Positions 1-4,575 of a stretch of 5,135 bases of DNA are shown piece by piece. The stretch is from assembly GCA_016935955.1 (NCBI GenBank), contig JAFGPY010000210.1, positions 1 to 5,135 on the forward strand. The letters are read 5' to 3'. A model generated the notes under the pieces. The model made no database searches. It was not told the origin of the DNA and saw only the letters and a list, made by a program, of their open reading frames with translations. This DNA comes from Planctomycetota bacterium. Lineage in GTDB: Bacteria > Planctomycetota > Phycisphaerae > FEN-1346 > JAACEH01. A program made the position numbers and the translations under genes. Positions within the stretch are counted from its first letter, which is position 1. Each line of letters starts with the position of its first letter.

Positions 1-189
1 ACGACGATGACGCTCGACGCCCTGATGCAACTGAAGCCCGGCGACGTGATCAAGACCAACAAGCCGTCGGACAAGGACCTGCTGGTAACGGTCAACGGCC
101 AGCCGAAATTCCGCGGCAAGCCCGGCATCTATAAGGGCCACAAGGCCCTCCGCCTGACCCGCTTCGCCCTGCCCCAGGAACGCATCTGA
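1..189 (+). CDS. fliM: FliM flagellar motor switch protein, C-terminal end (partial, 5' end outside window)
   Basis: This reading frame is open from base 1 and ends at TGA 187-189, giving the last 62 codons of a longer protein. The visible part is a SPOA (surface presentation of antigens) domain. It reads LKPGDVI, then VNGQPKFRGKPG, then KALRLT. The PKFxGxPG stretch is typical of FliM rather than of its paralogue FliN, whose equivalent segment differs; this comparison is from memory. In the family, FliM forms the middle of the flagellar C-ring, binds phospho-CheY and pairs with FliN through this domain to set rotation direction. The ATG at 7 is an internal methionine and not a credible start, because the domain needs more protein ahead of it. 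Upstream flagellar neighbours are not visible. The gene runs toward mnmG on the opposite strand. FliN remains a less likely alternative. Confidence 0.8.
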   Translation, partial: TTMTLDALMQLKPGDVIKTNKPSDKDLLVTVNGQPKFRGKPGIYKGHKALRLTRFALPQERI

Positions 190-220
190 CACCACTGCGA
201 CGATTGCTGCCGCAAAGGAT

Positions 221-244
221 CATGGCCACGCGAGTGTGGCCATG
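221..244 (+). terminator. Hairpin after fliM, likely transcription end
   Basis: CATGGCCAC (221-229) and GTGGCCATG (236-244) form a perfect 9-bp stem with a 6-nt loop, 31 nt after the fliM stop codon. The 3' flank is pyrimidine-rich (CCACCCTTTCTTC) but has no clean run of T. It is best read as an imperfect intrinsic terminator or an mRNA 3' end stabiliser for the flagellar transcript. The hairpin is directly visible; its function is inferred. Confidence 0.5.
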
Positions 245-259
245 CCACCCTTTCTTCAA

Positions 260-453
260 GGCCCGAAGGGCCGACGGGAGTTTGGCCGGGGGCGAAGCCC
301 CCGGGAGTCAGGCGCAATAATCCCTTGAGCCCCGAAGGGGCGACACCTGTTTGTCGATCAACAGCGTCTCGCCCCTTCGGGGCTCACAGAATTCAGGGAG
401 GATAAGGACCGGGGGCTTCGCCCCCGGCTTAATTGCCTGCGGCCCTTTGGGCC
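260..453. repeat. Inverted pair of three-hairpin intergenic elements (REP/BIME-like)
   Basis: Two arms, 260-341 and 371-453, are inverted relative to each other around a 29-nt centre. In order, the left arm has hairpins at 260-272 (GGCCC-GAA-GGGCC), 286-304 (CCGGGGGC-GAA-GCCCCCGG) and 329-341 (GCCCC-GAA-GGGGC). The right arm has the mirror set at 371-383, 409-427 and 441-453, with TTC, TTC and TTT loops. Spacings match: 13 nt between the outer two hairpins in both arms, and 24 versus 25 nt between the inner two. The two inner copies share an exact 18-base match in inverted orientation (326-343 and 369-386), while spacer sequences have diverged. This is the pattern of a dispersed palindromic element such as REP/BIME, placed between two convergent genes, where it may also end transcription from both sides. 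The family is not recognised by name. Confidence 0.7.
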
Positions 454-478
454 TCAGTAACCACCAGGCGAGTCGTTC

Positions 479-2299
479 TCAGCCGCTACGTCTCAGACGC
501 TCGATGTGGATTTCCAGGACGGTCACGTCGCTCTGGCTGATGCCGGGGATGCGGGCGGCCTGGCCGAGGTTGGCCGGGCGGATGCGGGCGAATTTCTCGC
601 GGGCCTCGTGGCGAAGTTGCGGCACCGAAGCGTAGTCGAGGTCGTCAGGTATCCGCCGCAACTCACGCTTGCGGAAACCCGCCACCTGCCGGGCCTGCCG
701 CTCAAGGTATCCCGCGTACTTGATCTCGATCTCGACCTGCTCGGCAGCCAACGGCGCCGAGGCGACCCGTTGCCCGAGGTCGGCGTTGCGTGCGGCCAAT
801 TCGGCGAGCGTCATCTCCGGCCGCCGCAACAGGTCGGCGAAGCTTCGCGGTCCGTCGCGACAGGCGGCCAGGGCGGCGTGTATCCGTTCCATGGCCGCAA
901 GCTTGTCCTCCAGCAGTCGCCACCGTCGCTCATCAACGAGGCCGACCTCGCGGCCCAGCGGCGTCAGCCGCCGGTCGGCGTTGTCGTATCGCAGCAGCAA
1001 TCGATACTCGGCCAGGCTCGTGAACAGACGGTAAGGTTCCTCGGCGCCCTTGGTGACCAGATCGTCAATCATCACGCCGACGTAGGCCTGGTCGCGTCCC
1101 AAGACCACGGGTTCGCGGCGGGCGAGGTACCGAGCGGCATTGAGTCCGGCCATCAACCCCTGCCCTGCGGCCTCCTCGTAGCCGCTCGTGCCGTTGATCT
1201 GGCCGGCCAGAAACAGTCCGGCCACGGACTTGGTCTGCAGACTTGGCTTCAGTTGCGTCGGCGGCACGAAGTCGTACTCGATAGCGTAGCCGAAACGGAT
1301 GATCTCGGCCCGCTGGAGCCCCTCGATCGCCCGGACCATGGCCAGTTGCACGTCGGGCGGCACACTGGTCGAGATCCCGTTGGCGTACACCCAGTCGCTG
1401 TCGCGGCCTTCGGGCTCCAAGAAGACCTGGTGACGGTCATGGTCGGCGAAGCGAATGATCTTGGTCTCGATCGAGGGACAATAGCGTGGCCCGGTGCTCT
1501 CGATCTGGCCGCTGTAGAGCGGCGCGCGGTGCAGGTTGTCTCGCAGCAGTTGGTGGACGCGCTCGTTGGTGTAGGTGATGAAGCACGGCACCTGCTCCAG
1601 ATCGATACGCCCGGTGAGGAACGAGAACGGAACGATGTCGCGATCACCGTCCTGACGCTGCAGGCGGTCGAAGTCGATCGTGCGGCGGTGCAGTCGCGGC
1701 GGCGTGCCGGTCTTCAGGCGGCCGAGCGTCAGACCCAGGTCATGCAGCGAAGCCGACAGGGCCGTGGCCGGCGGCTCGTCCACACGGCCGCCCGGCCAGA
1801 TCCGCTCGCCGCAATGGAGCCGCCCGTTGAGGAACGTGCCGGGCGTCAGGATCACGGCGGCCGCCTGCATCGCCCCGGCAATGGCCGTACGGATGCCGCT
1901 GACGCGACCGTCGGTGGCGAGCACCTGCAGGACCTCGTCGGCCACAATCTCAAGGTTCGGCTGCTCTCGGAGCCGCGCGAGCATGGCCCGTGCATAGGCG
2001 TCGCGGTCGCTCTGGCATCGCGGACCGCGGACGGCGGGTCCCTTGCTGCGATTGAGCAGGCGAAACTGGATGGCCGTTTCGTCGGCCACCAGTCCCATGG
2101 CTCCGCCCAGGGCATCGACCTCACGGACGACCTGCCCCTTGGCCAAGCCGCCAATGGCCGGATTGCAGCTCATCTGGGCAACGGTCTCGGGCGATAGCGT
2201 GACCAAGGCGGTCCTGGCCCCGAGTCGCGCCGCCGCCAAAGCCGCCTCGCATCCCGCATGGCCGCCACCCGCGACAATGATGTCGTAGCATCGCTTCAT
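479..2299 (-). CDS. mnmG: tRNA uridine-5-carboxymethylaminomethyl modification enzyme MnmG (GidA)
   Basis: Complete 606-residue protein, close to the usual length of about 620. With MnmE, MnmG installs the cmnm5 or nm5 group on wobble U34 of certain tRNAs in the cytoplasm, using FAD, NADH and methylenetetrahydrofolate. Visible marks in order are the FAD-binding GGGHAGCEAA (11-20), MSCNPAIGG with Cys45, SKGPAVRGPR (85-94), GRLKTGTPPR (193-202), GPRYCPSIE (270-278) with Cys274, AGQINGTSGYEEAA (366-379) and a C-terminal tRNA-binding region with IKYAGYLERQ (526-535) and PGISQSDV (585-592). Cys45 and Cys274 match the two conserved cysteines of the E. coli enzyme (47 and 277). The start at 2299 is chosen because the FAD fold begins a few residues later; the open frame upstream to 2725 has no family similarity. 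No Shine-Dalgarno sequence precedes this ATG. An in-frame GTG at 2308 is a possible alternative three codons upstream. Residue 429 is Leu in FTSLAEYR, where E. coli has Arg. The gene is convergent with fliM and divergent from the heat-shock operon. Confidence 0.97.
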   Translation of the reverse strand: MKRCYDIIVAGGGHAGCEAALAAARLGARTALVTLSPETVAQMSCNPAIGGLAKGQVVREVDALGGAMGLVADETAIQFRLLNRSKGPAVRGPRCQSDRDAYARAMLARLREQPNLEIVADEVLQVLATDGRVSGIRTAIAGAMQAAAVILTPGTFLNGRLHCGERIWPGGRVDEPPATALSASLHDLGLTLGRLKTGTPPRLHRRTIDFDRLQRQDGDRDIVPFSFLTGRIDLEQVPCFITYTNERVHQLLRDNLHRAPLYSGQIESTGPRYCPSIETKIIRFADHDRHQVFLEPEGRDSDWVYANGISTSVPPDVQLAMVRAIEGLQRAEIIRFGYAIEYDFVPPTQLKPSLQTKSVAGLFLAGQINGTSGYEEAAGQGLMAGLNAARYLARREPVVLGRDQAYVGVMIDDLVTKGAEEPYRLFTSLAEYRLLLRYDNADRRLTPLGREVGLVDERRWRLLEDKLAAMERIHAALAACRDGPRSFADLLRRPEMTLAELAARNADLGQRVASAPLAAEQVEIEIKYAGYLERQARQVAGFRKRELRRIPDDLDYASVPQLRHEAREKFARIRPANLGQAARIPGISQSDVTVLEIHIERLRRSG

Positions 2300-2308
2300 A
2301 GGGGGCAC

Positions 2309-2314
2309 ATTATA
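2309..2314 (-). promoter_or_regulatory. -10 box of mnmG promoter, very close to the start codon
   Basis: On the minus strand a perfect TATAAT ends 9 nt before the mnmG ATG. A transcript from it would start around 2303-2299, leaving a leader of only 0-4 nt. No convincing -35 hexamer lies 16-18 bp upstream; a TTTACA (2345-2340) is 25 bp away, which is too far. The bases between box and ATG are GTGCCCCCT, with no ribosome site. The hexamer is seen directly; its use as a promoter is inferred. Confidence 0.5.
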
Positions 2315-2370
2315 GCCGAAGGCGATCAGACGGAGGCACTGTAAAGTGGGACATGTACTCTCGGGACAGC

Positions 2371-2389
2371 GGCTGCCAGATTGGCAGCC
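2371..2389. promoter_or_regulatory. Palindromic operator candidate, distal copy (O1)
   Basis: GGCTGCCA-GAT-TGGCAGCC is a perfect 8-bp inverted repeat with a 3-bp spacer. It shares the core GCTGCCA-N3-TGGCAGC with a second copy centred 40 bp downstream. Its centre (2380) lies about 70 bp ahead of the predicted heat-shock transcript start and about 78 bp ahead of the predicted mnmG start. It is not CIRCE (the HrcA site) or HAIR (the HspR site) by sequence. The cognate regulator is not in this window. Confidence 0.7.
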
Positions 2390-2411
2390 ACAACCAGGCC
2401 CGCCGCATTTT

Positions 2412-2428
2412 GCTGCCATTGTGGCAGC
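2412..2428. promoter_or_regulatory. Palindromic operator candidate, proximal copy (O2)
   Basis: GCTGCCA-TTG-TGGCAGC is a perfect 7-bp inverted repeat with a 3-bp spacer, repeating the O1 core. It covers the position where a -35 box would sit for the extended -10 at 2435-2443. A protein bound here would therefore be expected to block RNA polymerase, or to replace a missing -35 contact if it were an activator. Repetition of the core with a different spacer (GAT versus TTG) suggests a dimeric protein site rather than a chance hairpin. Confidence 0.72.
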
Positions 2429-2434
2429 CGCGTG

Positions 2435-2443
2435 TGCTATAAT
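2435..2443 (+). promoter_or_regulatory. Extended -10 promoter of the heat-shock operon
   Basis: TGCTATAAT is a perfect TATAAT (2438-2443) with the TGN extension one base upstream. No good -35 is visible at 16-18 bp (GCCATT at 17 bp), which the extended -10 can offset. Transcription would start near 2450 and give a leader of about 130 nt before the first sHSP start codon. The box lies 6 bp downstream of operator O2. Confidence 0.65.
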
Positions 2444-2478
2444 GGCCCTTAACGGGCCAAGGAACGCCGTTCGGACAT

Positions 2479-2585
2479 TGGCATGGGCTTTGCAGCATAG
2501 TATGGACGGGTCCAAGGCCCCATGATGGGGCTGCGGTTGGTGAGGACTGATTGAGGGACTACTAGTGGAGGTGCAAGCCATGCCA
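2479..2585 (+). promoter_or_regulatory. Leader RNA pairing that masks the first hsp20 start codon (RNA thermometer candidate)
   Basis: Bases 2479-2494 can pair with 2572-2585, which include the AUG at 2580-2582. The upper part is 8 uninterrupted pairs (UGGCAUGG, 2479-2486, with CCAUGCCA, 2578-2585). Then come 3 pairs (CUU with AAG) and 3 pairs (GCA with UGC), separated by single-base bulges at G2487 and U2491. This gives 14 pairs in all. The enclosed loop holds its own hairpin, GCCCC (2517-2521) with GGGGC (2527-2531), possibly extended by CCAA (2512-2515) with UUGG (2537-2540). The GGAGG site lies just inside the loop. Bulged helices over a start site are how known sHSP thermometers such as ROSE work, but the ROSE UYGCU signature and a fourU run are both absent. 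The pairing is visible; heat sensing is inferred. Confidence 0.4.
2567..2571 (+). promoter_or_regulatory. Ribosome binding site deciding the start of the first hsp20
   Basis: GGAGG with an 8-nt spacer points to ATG 2580. The in-frame GTG at 2565 overlaps this site and so cannot be the start it serves. Confidence 0.85.
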
Positions 2586-3032
2586 TTCGGACGATTCTTC
2601 GATTCGCCAAGAGGCCCGTTTGCCCAGTTGCAGCGTGAGATGAACCAGTTGTTCGACACACTGGTCGCTCCGCGGTTGGCCGTGGCACGCGGCCTGGTCG
2701 GCCGCACGTTCCCGCCCGTCAACATCTACGACGATGGGACGGCCCTGACGCTGGAGTGCGAGTTGCCTGGCATCGATCAGGATAACCTGGAGTTGTACAT
2801 CGCCGGCGACACGATGACCCTGAAGGGCGAACGGCCGGAGGCTGCCTGCGAGGAGAATGCGCGGATGCACATTCGCGAACGCGGCAGCGGCGTGTTCAAC
2901 CGGGCCATTACCCTGCCGGTCGAGGTGGACGGTGACAAGGCGGACGCCCGGTTCAGCAACGGCGTGCTGCGTATCACGGTTCCGAAGTCGCCGCAAGTGA
3001 TGCCCAAGCAGGTCAAGGTCAAGACCGAGTAG
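2580..3032 (+). CDS. Small heat-shock protein, Hsp20/alpha-crystallin family (operon gene 1)
   Basis: A 150-residue ATP-independent holdase, expected in the cytoplasm as an oligomer binding unfolding proteins. The N-terminal arm (1-45) carries an amphipathic helix, FAQLQREMNQLFDTL (14-28), typical of bacterial class A sHSPs. The alpha-crystallin domain spans about 46-137, with ELPG (61-64), FNRAITLP (106-113) and the hallmark NGVL (127-130). The short tail has VKV (145-147) in the position of the I-x-I motif that docks onto a neighbouring subunit. Two cysteines (60 and 90) are unusual for an sHSP but may have no special role. It is the first gene of a three-gene unit; the next follows after 51 nt. 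Control appears to involve the paired operators upstream and possibly leader RNA pairing over the start codon. Family assignment is firm; clients and partners cannot be told from sequence. Confidence 0.95.
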   Translation: MPFGRFFDSPRGPFAQLQREMNQLFDTLVAPRLAVARGLVGRTFPPVNIYDDGTALTLECELPGIDQDNLELYIAGDTMTLKGERPEAACEENARMHIRERGSGVFNRAITLPVEVDGDKADARFSNGVLRITVPKSPQVMPKQVKVKTE

Positions 3033-3070
3033 AAGCCAAGGACGAACGTGCGAAAGACGTTCCTCACGTT

Positions 3071-3076
3071 GGGAGG
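3071..3076 (+). promoter_or_regulatory. Ribosome binding site deciding the start of the second hsp20
   Basis: GGGAGG with a 7-nt spacer selects ATG 3084. A longer in-frame reading from GTG 3048 has no such site in front of it and would translate through this ribosome site. Confidence 0.85.
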
Positions 3077-3083
3077 ATATGCG

Positions 3084-3500
3084 ATGAACACGAACGAGAC
3101 GAACAAGAACACGACGGTACCCGAGGAGTATTTCCTGCCGCCGGTCGACGTGATGGAGACGGCCGACGAACTGGTGGTGACGGCCGACATGCCGGGCGTG
3201 GCGCCGGAGAACCTGGACGTGACGATCGAGGAAGGCGTCTTGACGCTGCACGGCCGCATCGGCCAGGTGGAGGAGCCGGCCTCGCGCAAGACTCTGCAGC
3301 GTGAGTTCCTGACGGGCGACTACTATCGGCAGTTCCGTCTGCCGCGCGACTTCTCGGCCGAGCAGATCAACGCGTCGCTGAAAGCGGGGGTGGTGACGAT
3401 CCGCATCAGCCGCGACGAGCGCAGCAAACCGCGGCGAATTCCGGTCCGCATCGATTCGGGCGAGACCGAGCACCGCATCGAAGACAAGTCCGGCAAGTGA
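3084..3500 (+). CDS. Small heat-shock protein lacking the N-terminal arm (operon gene 2)
   Basis: A 138-residue Hsp20-family protein. The alpha-crystallin domain spans about 18-110, with PPVDVMETADELVV (19-32), DMPG (35-38), YYRQFRLP (80-87) and AGVVTIRI (101-108). AGVV replaces the usual NGVL. The tail has IPV (119-121), a form of the subunit-docking I-x-I motif, followed by 17 polar residues. Only about 17 polar, Asn/Thr-rich residues precede the domain. The aromatic amphipathic helix present in the other three proteins of this window is missing, and that arm normally drives assembly and client capture. The chosen start rests on a GGGAGG site; starting at GTG 3048 would add 12 residues but no such helix. 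It lies 51 nt after gene 1 and 19 nt before gene 3, so it is probably cotranscribed. A role as a modulating partner in mixed oligomers is inferred. Confidence 0.92.
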   Translation: MNTNETNKNTTVPEEYFLPPVDVMETADELVVTADMPGVAPENLDVTIEEGVLTLHGRIGQVEEPASRKTLQREFLTGDYYRQFRLPRDFSAEQINASLKAGVVTIRISRDERSKPRRIPVRIDSGETEHRIEDKSGK

Positions 3501-3502
3501 GC

Positions 3503-3513
3503 AAAGGAGGTGA
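3503..3513 (+). promoter_or_regulatory. Near-perfect ribosome binding site of the third hsp20
   Basis: AAAGGAGGTGA is complementary over 11 bases to the expected 3' end of 16S rRNA. It sits with 9 nt between GGAGG and ATG 3520. It is the strongest translation signal in the window and suggests that the third operon gene is made in large amounts. Confidence 0.88.
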
Positions 3514-3519
3514 GGTTCT

Positions 3520-3969
3520 ATGGATCTGGTGCCATGGAAGAGAGGCCGTGAGGATTCGGCGCTGCAGTCGCTGAGGAACGAGTTCAACCGGGTCTTCGAC
3601 CGGTTCTGGTCCGGCGAACTGGAGCCGCTGCACCTGGGTCGCTGGTTGCCGGCCGTGGACGTCTCGGAGACCGACGACGACGTCACGGTGCGGGCCGAGA
3701 CCCCGGGCATTGATCCGAAGGACATCGAGGTCTACGTGGAAGGCGACGTCCTGACGATCAAGGGCGAGAAGAAAGAGGAGCGTGAGACCAACGATCGCAA
3801 CTATCACCGCGTCGAGCGCCAATACGGCAGCTTCTCGCGAAGCATCCAGCTTCCGGCCACCGTCGTCGCCGACAAGGTCGAGGCCCAGGCGGCTAACGGC
3901 GTACTGACGATCCGCCTGCCCAAGCAGGAAGACGAGAGGCGGAAGAAGGTCGAGATCAAGGCGGATTGA
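3520..3969 (+). CDS. Small heat-shock protein, canonical class A type (operon gene 3)
   Basis: A 149-residue Hsp20 family holdase with all standard parts. The N-terminal arm carries an amphipathic helix, LQSLRNEFNRVFDRFW (15-30). The alpha-crystallin domain spans about 43-135, with LPAVDVSETDDDV (43-55), ETPG (60-63), VEGDVLTIKGEKK (73-85), YHRVERQYGSFSRSIQLP (95-112) and NGVLTIRLPK (126-135). The tail has VEI (144-146) as the docking motif. Of the four paralogues here it comes closest to the bacterial family consensus. Its ribosome site is nearly perfect, so it may be the main product of the operon, with genes 1 and 2 as variants or partners. It is the last gene of the unit; a strong hairpin lies 50 nt after its stop and a new promoter follows. 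Confidence 0.97.
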   Translation: MDLVPWKRGREDSALQSLRNEFNRVFDRFWSGELEPLHLGRWLPAVDVSETDDDVTVRAETPGIDPKDIEVYVEGDVLTIKGEKKEERETNDRNYHRVERQYGSFSRSIQLPATVVADKVEAQAANGVLTIRLPKQEDERRKKVEIKAD

Positions 3970-4019
3970 CACTCGAACGGCAGCGGCAGATCGGCCGAAC
4001 CGTTGAGCAGGATACCTGT

Positions 4020-4050
4020 AGAGCCGGGTCCCCCGAGGGGATTCGGCTCT
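4020..4050 (+). terminator. Long hairpin after the hsp20 operon
   Basis: AGAGCCGGGTCCCC (4020-4033) pairs with GGGGATTCGGCTCT (4037-4050) around a 3-nt CGA loop. All 14 positions pair, two of them as G-U. No T-run follows on either strand, so a classical intrinsic terminator is not supported. It may end transcription without a U-tract, or protect the 3' end of the mRNA. Confidence 0.55.
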
Positions 4051-4069
4051 CGGCGTTGACGGGGCCGAC

Positions 4070-4098
4070 TTGAACGGCCGCACGGGGCTTGCTATACT
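4070..4098 (+). promoter_or_regulatory. Sigma70-type promoter of the hsp20-lon unit
   Basis: TTGAAC (4070-4075), a 17-bp spacer and TATACT (4093-4098), with the TGC extension directly before the -10. Transcription should start near 4105, giving a leader of about 46 nt. No copy of the GCTGCCA-N3-TGGCAGC operator is present nearby, so this unit does not appear to share the control of the three-gene operon. Confidence 0.7.
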
Positions 4099-4150
4099 CC
4101 AGGCGTTCGCACGTCCCGTCCGAGGATTGCTCGATTGAGGGGAACCGGCC

Positions 4151-4561
4151 ATGCCACCCGACCGCCGCAGCAACATGAACGAAGAGATGATCAAGCTGGC
4201 CCGGCGCATGAACCAGTTGATGGACGAATGGATGCACGCACCGTTCATGGGCGACCCGGGCGAGGCCTGGCAGCCGGCGGTGGACGTGATCGAGTGCGAG
4301 CACCGTATCTGCGTCCTGGCCGATCTGGCGGGTATGGCTCGCGAGGCCATCGGCGTGACGATCGAGCGTAACCGGGTCATCATCAGCGGCGTGCGACAGT
4401 TGCCCGGGGCCGACCGACAGAAGCACGTTCACCAGCTCGAATTGCCGCGCGGGCCGTTTCGCCGCGCGATCACCATACCGTTTGAGGCCGAGACTCTGCC
4501 CTTCGAGATCGAGTACTCCGACGGCCTCCTGCAGATCCTGATCGATAAGCCGAGCGTCTGA
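4151..4561 (+). CDS. Divergent small heat-shock protein without C-terminal tail, upstream of lon
   Basis: A 136-residue protein of the Hsp20/alpha-crystallin family, more diverged than the other three. The N-terminal arm has a methionine-rich amphipathic helix, MNEEMIKLARRMNQLMDEWM (9-28). The crystallin-type domain spans about 40-133, with WQPAVDVIECE (40-50), ADLAGM (57-62) in place of the usual xxPGx turn, ELPRGPFRRAITIPF (97-111) and DGLLQILI (124-131) in place of NGVL. The chain stops at IDKPSV directly after the last domain strand, so there is no I-x-I docking tail. Start ATG 4151 has GAGGGG 8 nt upstream; a later in-frame ATG at 4175 has none. It is followed by lon after 14 nt and is very likely cotranscribed with it. 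E. coli sHSPs IbpA and IbpB are known Lon substrates. A hand-over of clients from this protein to Lon is inferred from position only. Confidence 0.9.
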   Translation: MPPDRRSNMNEEMIKLARRMNQLMDEWMHAPFMGDPGEAWQPAVDVIECEHRICVLADLAGMAREAIGVTIERNRVIISGVRQLPGADRQKHVHQLELPRGPFRRAITIPFEAETLPFEIEYSDGLLQILIDKPSV

Positions 4562-4575
4562 GAACAGGACGGAAC

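Noticed and set aside
260..453. CRISPR array
   Set aside because: The units are palindromic, in inverted orientation, only two in number and without regular unique spacers.
129..635. Small open frames on both strands that each read GGFAPG-x4-GP-x-GL
   Set aside because: The shared peptide comes from translating the two inverted copies of the hairpin element, not from a protein family. No ribosome sites support them.
506..2197. Long 563-codon open frame on the plus strand
   Set aside because: It lies entirely opposite mnmG, has no recognisable domain, and is explained by GC-rich codon bias of the real gene on the other strand.
2422..2437. Sigma54-like TGGCA...TGC in front of the operon
   Set aside because: The distance between GG and GC is 11 bp instead of the required 10, and the TGGCA is better explained as half of operator O2.
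2444..2458. GGCCC-TTAAC-GGGCC inverted repeat just after the -10 box
   Set aside because: The predicted transcript starts inside it, so the RNA hairpin could not form fully; a 5-bp GC stem is expected by chance in this DNA.
2483..2554. Tiny open frames in the hsp20 leader (starts at 2483, 2502 and 2522, each ending within 11 codons)
   Set aside because: None has a Shine-Dalgarno sequence, and short frames of this kind are expected by chance in a 130-nt leader.
2300..2579. CIRCE (HrcA) or HspR operator
   Set aside because: Neither TTAGCACTC-N9-GAGTGCTAA nor CTTGAGT-N7-ACTCAAG, nor a close variant, is present here or at 3970-4150.
2562..3725. 387-codon open frame on the minus strand
   Set aside because: It runs antisense through three clear sHSP genes and their ribosome sites; its His/Arg/Leu-rich composition is typical of a shadow frame.
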